64,000 bases of DNA from Bryum argenteum (taxonomy: Eukaryota; Streptophyta; Bryopsida; Bryales; Bryaceae): contig CM073323.1 of NCBI GenBank assembly GCA_037043015.1, positions 27,246,758-27,310,757 of the forward strand. Direction: 5' to 3'. Positions 10,713-23,215 of the stretch are shown one piece after another. The position numbers and the translations under genes were made by a program. Each line of letters begins with the position of its first letter. Positions within the stretch are counted from its first letter, which is position 1. The notes below the pieces were generated by a model, which saw nothing but the letters and a program-made list of their open reading frames with translations, was not told the origin of the DNA and did no database searches.

Positions 10713-12813
10713 TAAATACGCTGCGTACATTTGCATCACACTCGAAAATAGTATTTAAATTTCTTATCGTAGGTCTAGTACCATTACCAACAATTAAAAA
10801 AGCGTGTAGTGCATTACGATGTCATCCCGATGGCAACATGAAACATTATAGAATGGTATGTACAGTACCCACCAACAAGTTTACGTTCAGAGCAAGAAGA
10901 GATAACATACCTTCAAGTTTCAAATGATCACCATGTTTGCGAAATCTATTCAAATTGCAAATTATGAAGTATGAAAGAAAGGTAGTGCATTTTTCTTTAC
11001 CAATACATGAAAAATGGTAACCTCCAAAAAATGTATAAATTCATTTTATAACTTTGGTATCTTTTAACTTACTTTTAAGTATACCTTCGACTATTATAAA
11101 GACCATTACATGGTGAGGTTTGTTAAGGAAGAGAGTAATAATATCTCTTTAGAAACCTCTTTTGATGCCCTTTACATATATGTGGCTCACATTTACAAAT
11201 ATTGAGTTGGGTTGATGCAAAAAACCTTCATGTTGTCTCTTATTGAAAAAGCAACATACACATTTTGAAGTGCAATAATTGCTCATAAACTTTTCTTACA
11301 CATGGGGCTTGGATTAGCAAAGAAGAGATAGTTTCGATAACATTTGCTACATTTCGAGCACTTTGGTTGTAGTTTCATGGAATTTGGTTATTCTAGGTGC
11401 TAGATATGATCATTTGAAGTTGCCCTTGTTTATCGCGGCATTTACTAAGAGTACAAAAGTCCAATGTTAAGCTTCTTGGGGGCTACAATTCAAGTTCTTT
11501 CTATAAGCTATTGCATATATAGAAAGTGTATCGAAGTAGCTTCCATAGAAGATTGTTGAAGTTTTCCATTGTCTCATGCCTCAGCAAAAGTAGCTCGTGA
11601 TAAGAGCTAAGGGTAAATAATGAATAATATATTAAAAAATCATATATTAAAATAGAAATTCCAATTTTTATTGAAATTTCTTCAAATGATGGCATAAAAT
11701 ACTACATGATCTCTCCGATACAATTTGTAGTTGGCAATTTGGATTATTTTTGTGAACATGGCAATTGTTCAAAGATTGCAACATGTTCTCTTGTTTCAAT
11801 TCTGAACGTAAACTTGTTGGTGGGTACTGTACAATCAACAACTCGTCGTATGTTTCCATCGTGAAGGATGTGAGTACGATGGTCAATGGTGTGACCAATA
11901 AGTGTATTTTTAGCGGGAATAAAGAGTGAGGGAGAATTGAGGGAGACACAAATTTTGGAGGATTGTTGGAGGATTGCATGTTTTCAACATCACCTTGTGT
12001 TTTCAACATGTCGTCACTACCCACTAAGACTTATTTTTGAAAGGTCATCAAAAGCAACTACATAAGCCCTCCTTTTGTCTTCTACGACCTCTATCTCTTT
12101 GTTTGAAACCCACACTCAACTGACTTTTGTTCTTCCATCCCTTTACCATCTAGCTTCATCCTTTGCACTCGAAGTGTTGTAGGCCGTCCTCATGTTCGGG
12201 AGACCTTTTGTTCACAACAACCTTCATGCGTTCCTCCTTGCAAAATATTTGTTGTATGTTTTTGTACCAATGTTTGTATTGTTGAAGTGTGGAGCATGTT
12301 CTTTTCTTTGTTCCACCATATTGTGTGTGATGCAAATGATGCGTTTTTCTCACCAAGGCTCCCGTTCGTTTGAACATACCAAGGCCAATGTCGCACCAAA
12401 TTATGCTTTAAAACATAACGAGAAGAAAATGCATTTACCCTCCACATAAATTTAGCATCGAATGCATCAAATCCACTCTCGCCTTCTTGTGGATTTAGAG
12501 GTGGCACATGAGTTCTCTCATAATACCATACAATGTTGGGAACTTAACCGGTCCCTAAATGCTTTAAGCACATTGTTTATGTTTGACACAAGTGCAACTT
12601 AGCATCCATGGTCGGAATATAGTGTAACATGGTATGATGTTCGATCCTGATGGTAACATTCTTGAAAACAAGCTCGAGCATTGACCCAAGCAAATAATGA
12701 CCTCATATAAGATAATGCAAAAAACATGAAACACTCAACCACACAAAAATCATGTCATTTGAAGCCTTGATGATAAAATTAGATATTTGGACATACAAGC
12801 CTAGCAAGGGAAT
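10713..12813. other. Non-coding AT-rich interval
   Basis: No recognised gene, RNA or element ends. Overlapping open frames at about 12156-12507 on both strands show no family resemblance and are treated as chance. Confidence 0.45.
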
Positions 12814-12881
12814 GGGGATGGTTAAAGTATATTAGTGTGCAAGGACGGGGGGCGGGGATGGTTAAAGTATATTAGTGTGCA
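12814..12881. repeat. Short direct duplication, period 40
   Basis: A 28-base segment beginning GGGGATGGTTAAAGTATATT occurs at 12814-12841 and again, unchanged, at 12854-12881, separated by a G-rich spacer. Confidence 0.9.
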
Positions 12882-14051
12882 TGTCAATGCAGTGGGCCAA
12901 GAGTATGTATGAATACAAGAAGATGAAAGGGTGCGCATGAAGCATCTTCCATTCGCCTGTTGAGAATCACGATGATTCGGTCCAGATTAGATAAGCTAGA
13001 GCCTCGTATTCCATTCCCCACCGCGTGTGTACTTACAGAGAACTGGTGAGTAAAGTTACCATAAAAGCCTGAAGACAAGCAATCAGTCATTTCAAATTCG
13101 GTGTAAAGCCTCCATGCAACGGGGGTTACCGGTAGCCAGGACATGAAATTATGAAGTGGCTAACTCGAGTCAGACATCACGACTACGAGGGACTTCACTG
13201 ATTGCGCGTGTAGATCTCTTCACCCATGCACATGCACCATAAGTGAAGGACATCATTGAGACGCTTGGCAAATCCTTAACCCCGTGGAACGAGCCAGGTG
13301 ATAGCGCTCTGGAAGAGAATGCAACAAAATCAGGCGACGTAAATACAGAACTAGGACGATCAAAGCAGAAAACTGCTCCAGAAATTGATACAGTGTTGAT
13401 CAATAAACTCCAAATGAGAGTACCTTCAGTCAAAATGGCAAAACATCCATTTACAGAAATCTTCTGTCTCTAATTCAGAAGTGTCACATATTCCAATACC
13501 TGGTCATGTGCACAGAGAACTGGAAGACTTATTCACATAGCCTAAGGCACAATTTTAGTACAACTAGTAATGCTTGTAAATGGAGACATCTGAAATAATG
13601 GTACAGGCTCAATGAATGACCTGATCACAATGAATAGTAGGCATACCTACTGGAGACACCTCAACTGCAGTCTATACATGACTCAATCAAGTCTCCAAAT
13701 TCCAAACACCTCGTGATGCGAGACTTTTCCAACCCTCCAGTTCAAGTTACACTTGGGATGATGCTTAGAAACACCCGTGCTTACTTCGCACCTCTCACCA
13801 GCTCAGCATCTGATAGTATGATTCCCGCAAAGACCTCAAAATTTGATACAGAGCACTACCCCTCGAATCGCAAGTAGCGCACCTGGCTGCCTTCATGTTG
13901 CCTCTTACCACAAGCGAAGGGGAGCGCGAATCAACATAGGAACCCCTTTTCTTTCAACAGGGTTGCTTGGGTTCTGGCAAGTAGATATTGATAGTCTCAG
14001 CTTTATGAAGCAGACTTCGAAGAGTGTCTTCACCTTGGATTGGAGAGGCGA
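12882..14051. other. Intergenic and probable 3' UTR of CSLC
   Basis: No conserved frame was found. The stretch nearest 14051 probably includes the 3' UTR of the minus-strand CSLC gene. Open frames at 13170-13473 are on opposite strands and mutually shadowing. Confidence 0.45.
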
Positions 14052-16963
14052 CTAACTAACTTGCTCCCCGATGAGGTCAAGACCAACAACCAGGAACGAG
14101 ATGCCTTGGAAGAGAAGGAAGTAGAAATGGAGACCCTGTGCAGAAAGCAAGCTTCGAGCAGAAGCTGTAAGCAGCAGAAACGCAAGTGACAACTCCTTAC
14201 GGTACAACCGGTTTTTCTTCTTCTTGGGCACTGGCGCTGCGTGAACTGAAGGAGGTATAAGAGGTTTCAGCTTCAAATCCTCAGTCTTCAACGCGTCTAT
14301 CCCAGACTCGGACATGGTTTTGTCAAGACCGACGGACGGCTTCGCTGCTTCTTTCTCTATGTTCAAGAGGTCTCCCTCCGATGCTCGCCCTGTTTTTTTG
14401 GTGACCACCCACTCATGCGAACTGCTGAGTTGGAAGAGGCCAGAAATCATGGCATTGAATTTCGTCACCGACATGGTGTTCTCGAAGAGGAGGAATGGGA
14501 CAAGGAAAGGAAGCGACCTCGGTGATGGCAGAATATTCAAAATCGACATCAACGCCGGAACGTAGCACACGACCCAGACTGGGAGAGTTGCTTCCGGCAC
14601 AAACATAGTCATAGGTAGGATGATGCAGAATAGCGTAAATGAATAAAATGGCAGAATAAGTTTCCTCAGAAGGAAAAAGAGAAAGATCATATTCGCCTTC
14701 TTGGCTGTAGAGATCTGCGCACATGGGAAGGCCTGTCAGTTACAGACTCATAATATATCATCAGAAAGAAGGTATGCAGTAACGAGTGATCGCATTTAGA
14801 ATTCTGCACAGTAAGTCCTGAATACCTCTGCTCGAATGATGTCTGGAAGACTAAGGCGAAAGAGTTGCATAGGGCCAGAGTGCCACCGATGTTGCTGCTT
14901 ACGATATGCCTCATAGGACTCTGGTAATTCGCAGAGGCACTGCAAAAATAACCAGCCACCTCGATTAAAACTTTTCGAACAAACGCAAGATCATGCGATA
15001 GAAACATCTGCTATTGGAAACTTGACTCAATTGTAGTCCGATGGAAGAAAACAAGTGCAAACATGCAGAATGGGACCTCTTCATGCTAGTTCAGAGTGGC
15101 TCGATAAAAAAACCTAGCTTGTGAATTCCTACCTCGTTGGGATACAAATAAAGAAATTGAGAGAGATCACCAACCTGAACGTCGTTGAGGAATATGAACT
15201 TCCAGCCTTGCAGATGAGCACGAACAGCAATATCCATGTCCTCCACAGTAGTCCGTTCCAACCATCCACCTGATTCTTCCAGCGCCTTAATTCTCCACAC
15301 ACCTGCTGTACCATTGAAGCCGAAGAAGTTGAGGAATATTCCATTCACCTGCTGCTCCACTTCGAAGTGGAAAGACAAATTGATGTTTTGAAGACGGGTG
15401 AGGAGATTTTCATCCCTGTTTACAAAAGACCAACGGGCCTGCACGAGTGCGAGCTCTGGATTGTCCTGCAAGGACACAAGTTGTTACTTAACGGACAGCA
15501 TAAATGATGTTCAGAAAGGTATCTTCCTCGCATTCAAACTAAACGTCATGTGAAAATCACCAGCACTCTTGACAGACCAGCATAGCACTGAAAAATACAC
15601 AACGCGCAATCCGTAAAACGTGTCAATCAGAAACAATGTGCTGGAAGCAACTATAGAACACCGGCTGGTGAAAGAGTGCCTTGAAGGAGCAATTCAAGAC
15701 TTACTCTGAAATGGGGAATTGTGCGCTTTAAGAAGTCGGGCTTGGGTTGAAAGTCCGCATCGAAAATGGCTACAAACTCGTAATTCTTCACGTAATCACA
15801 CATCATGGCGGATTTCATGTTGCCAGCCTTGTATCCAGTACGATCAACTCGGTGTCGGTACACAATGTTTACACCCTTCTGATGCCATTTGGCTACCTCT
15901 CCTTTGATCAGAAAACGAATCTCCACATCGGACGAATCGTCCAAAACCTGAATCAGAATGCGACTCTTCGGCCAATCGAGCTGGCAAACAGCTGATATAG
16001 ATTGCTCGAATACCTACATAAAACAACAGCGGCACTTTTTAGACTGAGGAACTCGGATCGCAATCCTCAATCGTCTAATTTGGCACTCAAATCTAGATCT
16101 TCACCAATTCCGCGAATGTTTTGGGAATCCATGATATGCCCATTGAGTCTTATCCGATTATTCATCGACAAGAGAATAAACGGACCAGGTGCGGTACTCT
16201 GCTGAAAAAAGGTACTGCATCTACTTCCAATGTGTGAAGGTTTTCAGCCAAGACATACCTCTCGCTCATTGCACATGGGGATCTGGACAAGAACCATGGG
16301 ATGCCCGCTGTCTGGATTCTCGAGATCGTCAGACTCCAGAGACGGATTGACAGGAATGGGTTTGATGTCCTTCCATTTGATGTACACGCATCCCAGAAAC
16401 AACACAATTCGATCGACAGATTGTATAAGGAAAAGCAAGATGCAGAAATCCGTCAATCTCTGAAGCGCAGGAGCAATGTAGCTGGCACGAAGGTACATCC
16501 AGCCAACATAAACAGCGTGCGGAATATCTTGAAATCCAACAGAAGTAGGCCAGTGCGGCGGCGTGAAGTGCCACCCGAGCGAGTGAGCACCAACTTCAAC
16601 ACACAACATTATCACAGCAAAAACCAAAAAAGCAGTAATGGCCTTGAACAGCTTCCCATTGCTTCTCTCTTGGTGCGCCAATCCTTGACCAAGAATAAGA
16701 CGTTTCTTAATAGCGGCCAGCAATATCATCGCCCCCGAGGCAACCCAAGCGACACATCCGGCCGCCTTGTGTGCTTTAAGCAGCAACACCCACGTTAGTT
16801 GCTTCGCGTTCTTCCCTTTATCTTTCTGATCCTCCAAACGCGTCTTAGGGCTCTCGATCTCTAACAACGAATAGTTCGGATTCTCCATCTTGACTACCAC
16901 CGGCGTCCCTCCTCGATGCTGCTCCTTGCTCCACCAATCGCTGAAGTCGAACTTACCAGCCAT
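14052..16963 (-). CDS. CSLC: Cellulose synthase-like C, xyloglucan backbone glucan synthase
   Basis: A family 2 glycosyltransferase that makes the beta-1,4-glucan backbone of xyloglucan in the Golgi from UDP-glucose. Five exons, all phase 0: 16259-16963, 15705-16013, 15175-15465, 14826-14939 and 14052-14714, giving 693 residues, the normal length for the family. The start at 16963 is the first ATG in frame (context AAGATGGCT) and gives the family-like opening [11 protein letters not shown]; the upstream extension to 17002 begins with GTG and is not used. Two N-terminal membrane helices (about 55-80 and 100-120) precede the catalytic domain with VLDDSSD (259-265), DAD (320-322), TVEDMD (411-416) and QQHRW (450-454). 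A cluster of helices follows in exon 5 ([17 protein letters not shown] and later). All catalytic residues are present and no lesion was seen. Confidence 0.95.
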
Positions 16964-18020
16964 CTTGACAACCTCTCGTTGCCAAGATCCGAACACTACC
17001 ACAAATGGTAACCTATTTCTATCAACTTCTTGAAACCAACACCTACTCTCTCAACGCGATCTCAAGTTCCACCATCCATCAAACAAGCCAAATCTTGCGC
17101 ACCTCAGAATCCAGCTGGAAAAATCAACGTCGTCCTCTACAATGCTACCATAAACTTTTCTAACATGCAAGCAAGGAATACGAAGCGATTCTCAAGAAGA
17201 TCGCTCCATCGACAGGCTCCTATCCTGCAGCGAGATCCGAGGAACACAACAACGGCGCGCTCTATGTCGTCTTCCCTGAACAGTAAACCGCGCCGCACCT
17301 CTCTGCTCGACTAAGAAACGCAAATGGCAAAAGGACTGCACCTACATTGCTCGCGAATGCCCGCCCTAAATCACCAACACATTTTTTGTTTGAAAAAACC
17401 AGACTCGGTTGGTATGTAGCAGCGGGCTCAAGCACATGCAGAGCTAGGCCCACCACCGTAGAGAGGTTCTCGGGGTCAACACGGTGGCGGGGACCAGAAC
17501 TGGCTGGTCTCGGAACCAAACGGGCTCGCCGAGAGCTCGTTGGAAAGCTGGCGATCGAGTAGTTGTCAGCAGCGGAGGCTCCCGGGGGCTTAACCTCGGC
17601 CGCGATGACAGGAACGAGAGGGAGGGGGAAGCGGGAGCGATGGCGATGGCGAGGGCGATGGCGAGGCGGGCTATGACAATCGGCAGCAGCGTTGTTGAGG
17701 ATTGCGCGTTAGTGCAGTCCATGCTGGAAAGGCGGGGCCTGGGGGAGGGTGGGGCATGGGCTGCCTTTTGCTGTCGGTCGTGAGATCGACTCCTGGCGAG
17801 TGCAGCAGTTCCGGAGTCCCTTCAAGTTCTCGGCGCTTTCTGGAAGCGGGGGTGATTGAAATCAATCGGCTTGTGCAGCTTCCCCCTCCGTACGCCACGG
17901 TGAGTGAATGAGTTGGTAAGTTTCTTGGTAGCTTTGGTCCCCCATTTTTGGGAATTGGAGCCCTTTGGATTCACCTTTTTGGATTGTTGCCTTCTCGTTG
18001 TTTTTTTGTTCTTTTTCTTT
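16964..18020. other. CSLC leader and promoter region with a GC-rich island
   Basis: Bases 17440-17900 are clearly richer in G and C than the surroundings, with GGCGATGGCGAGG-type repeats near 17640. Plus-strand frames at 17484-17783 and 17702-17911 end close to a donor-like ACG/GTGAGT at about 17898. The stretch could be the CSLC promoter CpG island or the first exon of a gene whose remainder was lost to the transposon cluster that follows. No protein family is recognised. Confidence 0.4.
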
Positions 18021-18200
18021 TTTTTAATACGAGCTTCTTTTTTTTCTTAATACAACTCGAGTTTGTTTTTTTTTTTCCTATTTATTTCTTTTTTAATATA
18101 ACTCGAGTTTGTTTTTTTTCAAAGATATAACTCGAGTTTTTTTGTTTCTTTTTCTTTTTCTTTTTTTCTTTTTCTATTTTTCTTTTTTTCTTCCTCTTCT
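18021..18200. repeat. T-rich low-complexity repeat with AACTCGAGTTTG units
   Basis: Three or four T-rich units each carry the palindrome-containing motif AACTCGAGTTTG, followed by a run of TTTTTC. It marks the border between the GC-rich CSLC leader and the transposon-rich stretch. Confidence 0.75.
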
Positions 18201-18398
18201 TCTCTTCTTCTACGCCTTGTGAGGTTAGCACCACCACAAATTTTGATGAGTTATGAGGTGAGCACTATCACGTATGCTAGAGTACTTTACATGAGGAGTT
18301 TAAGATTGTTTCATGGTTGTTTCTCAAATACGAGAAGATTAAGTGGCTTAAAAGGCCACTTGAAGTTCAATAACTTTGAAGGGTCGCTTGGAGCCAAG

Positions 18399-18667
18399 TT
18401 AACCCCTAAACGACCACGGCCACCGATTCGGCGTTTACGGTCAAGGCAAAAAAAAAATTTACAGTCAACTTCAAACGTTATGATCTCACATCTAGTGATG
18501 ATCCAACGGTTGAAAATTTTCACACTATTACCAATGGTAGTCTACTTCAAGATCCTACGGTTGAAATTATCGAAAATTTCCAAAATATTGGACGTACCCC
18601 CATTAGTACATAGTGGTATGTGTTGGGATTTCAAGCTCCCAAAACATCGTGGATCTTTAGGGGTTAA
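18399..18667. mobile_element. piggyBac-type MITE, copy a (TTAA target duplication)
   Basis: The element starts TTAA then CCCCTAAACGACCACG and ends CGTGGATCTTTAGGGG then TTAA. The terminal inverted repeat begins with CCCC and the 4-base flank is TTAA on both sides, the hallmark of piggyBac transposition. Inside are the conserved motifs CCAACGGTTGA (18503-18513) and GATCCTACGGTTGAA. It is closely related to the copy at 26004-26270. It has no coding capacity. Confidence 0.9.
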
Positions 18668-19069
18668 CTTCTGGGGCAGATTGAATCCCACATGGTGTAG
18701 CATTTACATAATGGGAGCCATGTCATAACTTTTATATGAAGAAATAAAATGTAGCCATAAGAAAATGACCTTAACTTCTCGAAGTTGTTTGAGAAACTTG
18801 ACCATTCGGTTATTTTGATAAGAGATGACACCGACATCCGTAAGTACTTTGACCCAATTTACATGTTTGTACTTCATTGACCACGAGCAGGCTTGGAAGA
18901 CCATGACTTATTTGTATTGGTTTCTTGGGGGGCAACTATTTAATGATCAAGATATCTACCAATGATTTCTGAAAATGCAAGTTTATGAATTTTTGGAGAA
19001 TAAGAGTATACCAATGTACTTATTGATATTGCTCTACATATTGATAGGTTGTGAAGAGGCAAAAAGACA

Positions 19070-20001
19070 TTAACCCCTAAAAATCCAGGAAAGCCGATTC
19101 GGTTTTCTGAGATTTCGGGCAGCTCATTTTAAGCATTTAAACTGATATTTTTGCCTAAGATTTTTATTGGGTGCTCCACATGCAGTAATGTGTATGTGGT
19201 AAAATTTTCAAAGTCAAGTTTTGATTTTATAACCTTCATCTAGAAATTTTAGGTTTCAAGTCCAAATCGGGCAGTTTAAAATAATTTTTTTTAATTTTTT
19301 TTTTTTAGAAATATGTTCATTACCAAATTACTATTCAAATTCCAATGTGTCCGAAGTCAAAAAGTTTACCAATTTTACAAGGGCAGCCTCCAAAACTTTC
19401 AAAAACAATCTTCACAATTTCTAGTAATTTTACAATTTTTTCTTTCAAAAATTGCCAAAATTCGAGATTTTGGATTTTTTCCAAGATTTTTTTCAAAATT
19501 CACATTATCATAAATGCACCTTCTCACCGTCGAGATTTTTCTCAAACTAAATATATCATACGTGGTGCTTGTTTTACTATATGGTTGTTTTTAGACCTTC
19601 TTTCATAAAATATTTTACATTAAGGTCAAAAAGTGGAATTGGTCTCTAAAATTTTGCATGAGCATAACCAACTTGAATACCTACATGAAAAAAAATGAGG
19701 GAAAAATATTTGGAATAACAATCATCAAGTTGCCCTTGGCACCATTTAGACAATGCCTCTCACGCAGTGGCAAAAAAAAAGTGTTGGTCAAACTTTGATT
19801 GTAATGATCTCACAAATGAAAAACATCCAACGGTTGAAATTTTGACCAGTCCTTTGTATACAAGTTAGGTACAAGATCTTACGGTTCAAAGTCTAAAACC
19901 AGAAAAAAAAGTTTCTCCATTTCCCCATCTCCCAACGAAGGTGAAAAATGGCAGTTTTTGGTTCTGGAGGTCGAGGAAACCCCTGGATTTTTAGGGGTTA
20001 A
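19070..20001. mobile_element. piggyBac-type non-autonomous element, 932-bp form (copy c)
   Basis: Flanked by TTAA, with 16-base perfect terminal inverted repeats CCCCTAAAAATCCAGG and CCTGGATTTTTAGGGG. The right third carries the family core CCAACGGTTGA (19827-19837) and GATCTTACGGTT. The left two thirds are AT-rich and shared with the truncated relative at 43900-44582. There is no transposase frame. Confidence 0.9.
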
Positions 20002-20473
20002 GCACAATTCATGAAGTGAATTAATGAAGGTTTGTTGGTGAATTAGTTTAGATGTATGTATGGTCTCTAAATTTGATTGAATGAGATATGTGCACCAAAT
20101 TTTAATGGAGTTGGTATTTGACTTACTATCTTGACTTAACTTAATAAACTACTACTTCCAAAAAATATACTTGACATAGTTTTTTTCATCTTATTCGCCA
20201 CTTAACTTGTCATCTTGGCACTTGACCTCTTCTAAAGTTTTTGCTACTCACGTCAAAGGAACCAAACTGCCATGATTGGAAGTAATACAAAGGAAGAGAA
20301 TTTTGTTTGGTTTAAGGCCTTGCCCACTTCTTGAGGAGAGTTGTCAACAACCTTCACAAAAAATATTTACAATGTGGAGTGTAGAATGCTAATGCCATGA
20401 GGGGTTAAGCATTTGCAAGGCACTAGATTAAGGCACGGTTGATATTGTATCAAGGAAGACAATACTATTTTCT

Positions 20474-20484
20474 TAGACTTGAAC

Positions 20485-20520
<36 letters not shown>

Positions 20521-20879
20521 AACTCCGGTCCCTTTCTAAGGGGCCGGCGTGAATGAAGTGTCCGTTCGTAATGCTAATATCCCGATGGCCACCGGACAAG
20601 GGGAAATTGGAACAATACTACTTCCCTCTCTCGAGGGTGGACACTATAACTACGCTAGTTTCTAGCCTAGTTACTATTGCCTTGAAGATACTTGACATAG
20701 TATCCCCCCAAAGGGCTTTGAGGTACCCATACAACAAGGTCCAAAGACCCCCCACAATAGTTGGGTGGACTATAGTGGTGAGCACCATGCCGGCATGGGG
20801 AATAGAACCCATGACCTCCTCATTGGGGGCCTAAGCCCTAACCACCAAGCCAAGGCTTGTGGTGCCTAGACTTGAACAA
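20474..20879 (-). mobile_element. tRNA-derived SINE with 13-bp target duplication and GATA tail
   Basis: TAGACTTGAACAA occurs at 20474-20486 and again at 20867-20879, exactly bracketing a 380-base body. On the minus strand the body opens GGCACCACAAGCCTTGGC and carries an A-box-like TGGCTTGGTGG (20842-20852) and a B-box-like GGTTCTATTCC (20799-20809) at tRNA-like spacing, so an RNA polymerase III promoter is likely. The 3' end is a run of TATC units, seen on the plus strand as GATA repeats from 20487 to about 20520. These are the standard marks of a SINE inserted by target-primed reverse transcription. Confidence 0.9.
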
Positions 20880-21842
20880 CAAAAAAAAAAAACAGTTATG
20901 AAGTAGACCGATATCAAGAAAATGACTAAACTTCACAATTCTCATAAAAACATAATCGCCATAGATCAATCATCAAACATAATAATTTTAGTGTTGAAAA
21001 AATATATTTATGGGAATTCTTAACTCCTAGAGGGTAAATATGGTAAATATGGCAATAGACATATTAACATTTCCTAATTTTTTTTTATAAACGATCCGGA
21101 TTGACCTCAAACCACTTGATGAGGAAGTGAGGTGTTGTTAACCATGCGGTTGGAGGTTGAAACTTGTTGTAATAGCATGTGGTATACACTGCATATAATC
21201 ATTGACCAAATGGGTACATGTAGTGTGTTTCATCAACACACTCATGTCCAAAATAAGTTTTTTGTTTGCTCATTTTATTTATTTTAGAATCAATTTGAAA
21301 ATTTGATAAACAACCATAGAAGAGGTTCATATTTTGAAGATCGATACAATATACCTCTAACTCTCTTTGAAGTGTTAGGGCCGCTTTACACAAGGGGCCA
21401 AGCCATTGATGGGGCCAATTCATGGTCAAATCGTCTCTTGGGATTGGTCCAATCTTGAAATTGGCCCAAAGGACTTTACAATCCAATCTTCTCATATTCG
21501 AATGGATGAGGGACAAACTATGACACAACCCGCGCTCCAAAAGATGGGAGATACAAGAATGAAAGCCAACTCAGGCCTAGAGCCCGTTGCTTGATTTCAA
21601 TACAAAATCATCATTTCACTAAAATATTTTAATGTCAACAAATTATAAGCTAACAATACAAATTGACCTCATGGCGTTGTGTTTCCTTTTACAAATCATC
21701 CCCAAGGGTTTACACATGGGAGAATAAGCCCACACTTTATTAATTGTTTAGTGTGTTCTCTCAGTGGCCCATGGAGCCAATTGGACTCCTAGATTGGCTT
21801 GGAGATTTGTTGGCCTTGACTCCCCATGTAAAGTGTAGTCCC
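20880..21842. other. Non-coding interval between SINE and MITE d
   Basis: AT-rich. No conserved frame, RNA gene or element end was recognised. Confidence 0.4.
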
Positions 21843-22116
21843 TTAACCTCTAAAGGTCCAAGAAAGCGGAAATCGCTTTTTGGAAATTCCGCAGGGAGAA
21901 AATTCAGCCAACTTTGACCATTATAATCTCAAAATTGGAGAAAAATTAACGGTTCAAATTTGACATTCGAGAAAAGGGTCAAGTTAACTTCAAGATCCTA
22001 CGGTTGGATCTTCTAATCAATGCTTAGATTGAGTTTCTTTGCACATGAAGTAGAAGAAGGTTTTTTTTTTTTTATATAATTTAAACAATTTTGTATCAAG
22101 GACCTTTAGGGGTTAA
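21843..22116. mobile_element. piggyBac-type MITE, copy d
   Basis: TTAA on both sides; left end CCTCTAAAGGTCC, right end GGACCTTTAGGGG, so the inverted repeat matches over 13 bases with one mismatch. Internal motifs AACGGTTCAAA and GATCCTACGGTT agree with the other copies. Confidence 0.85.
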
Positions 22117-22499
22117 TGTGAGCAACTGCTTCAGTTTGTGATTTATTTCTAAAAATAAATCAAGCATGCAGTTGATGACATGCGTACCTTGAATGCAATC
22201 CTGATTCATTCAGTTCCCTTCACTCTCTGCAGCTATTTTGCTGACAATGCCAGTTATATACGCATCATCAAGACAAATCCCTTGATTGACTCTCTTTGCC
22301 AAGCACTTTCTCTCGTCCCATTTCTTTGCATTTCTTTGTTTTGAAAGTTTTGTTTTTGAAGAGAAGTGCTTCTTTCGGTGGTCACATGACAATTTCTATT
22401 GAAGGTGTGACGAAAAAAAATAGTGAAATTCAATTGTAGAAGTCAATCGAGTGGAACTTTGTGCATGCTCATCTCCGCTAATGTATTAAAATAAAGTCT

Positions 22500-23215
22500 G
22501 AATAGAATTCTATACGTGTAAGCTCATGTTTCTAGGGCTCCAAACAATGTGATTCTTGCATAGTTGGGTTCCTCATGTTTTTTTGGTCAATCTAAAATTA
22601 AGTCATCTTTTGTAGTTTATGGTAATTTCAAAACCATAAATACTTTGCATTTTACTTTTCAATATCTGAAAATTGGAGGGCCTGCTTCGTCATCTAATTG
22701 TTGCTTGCACCCCAATGAAAATAACCCCTTCCGACGACACCTCCTGCGCCCTGATCTAACCCGTGGTCCCCGAGAGCATATTTCTAGTTTGCCTCTGCAG
22801 CGTTCTTACGTCCACATTTATACTTTGACCATGTCCATCGCTGCTACCATATTAAATAAAAAAAACACCAAGATTTTACACTTGTAGGCCCACATTATTT
22901 TAATTTGGTAATTCTTCCAAGGCTCCAAACAACTTGATTCTTGTACAATTGGGTTCTTCTTGTTTTCTACTCAAATTAATATCAAGTCATTTTTTTTGGT
23001 ACTTTACAATAATTTTTAAAACCATAAATACTTTGAAATTCAATATCTCCAAATCTGCTGGCCTAATCCATGATCTGATTGTTCCCCGCAACTCAACAAA
23101 AAGACCCGCTTCTAACGACACCTCATGCAGCCCAATCCACCCCCCCTCCCCAAGATCACAATATCACAAAACAAAACAAAACAAACAAACTTTCATTTTA
23201 TATAATAGATGACAC
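22500..23215. repeat. Dispersed repeat, two tandem copies (third copy at 25190-25740)
   Basis: Segments starting near 22510 and 22885 share a layout: an element around CTCCAAACAA..GATTCTTG, then AAAACCATAAATACTTTG, then a GC-richer stretch with ACACCTC and a Pol-II-like terminator of A-rich sequence. A third relative lies at 25190-25740. No terminal repeats were found, so the class is unknown. Confidence 0.6.

Noticed and set aside
10407-10927. Frames over the 90-bp tandem units as a repeat protein
   Set aside because: Frame openness only reflects a stop-free unit; spacing changes of 4 and 2 bases between units shift the frame.
12156-12507. Overlapping frames on both strands as a small gene
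   Set aside because: The frames shadow one another, with no recognisable domain or splice pattern.
16964-17002. Longer CSLC N-terminus from 17002
   Set aside because: The codon there is GTG; the first ATG in frame is 16963 and gives the family-like start.
18219-18728. 169-codon plus-strand frame
   Set aside because: It crosses MITE copy a including both TTAA borders and has no family resemblance.
20799-20852. A functional tRNA gene at the A and B boxes
   Set aside because: No acceptor stem or cloverleaf can be paired and the boxes are imperfect; target duplications show it is a SINE.
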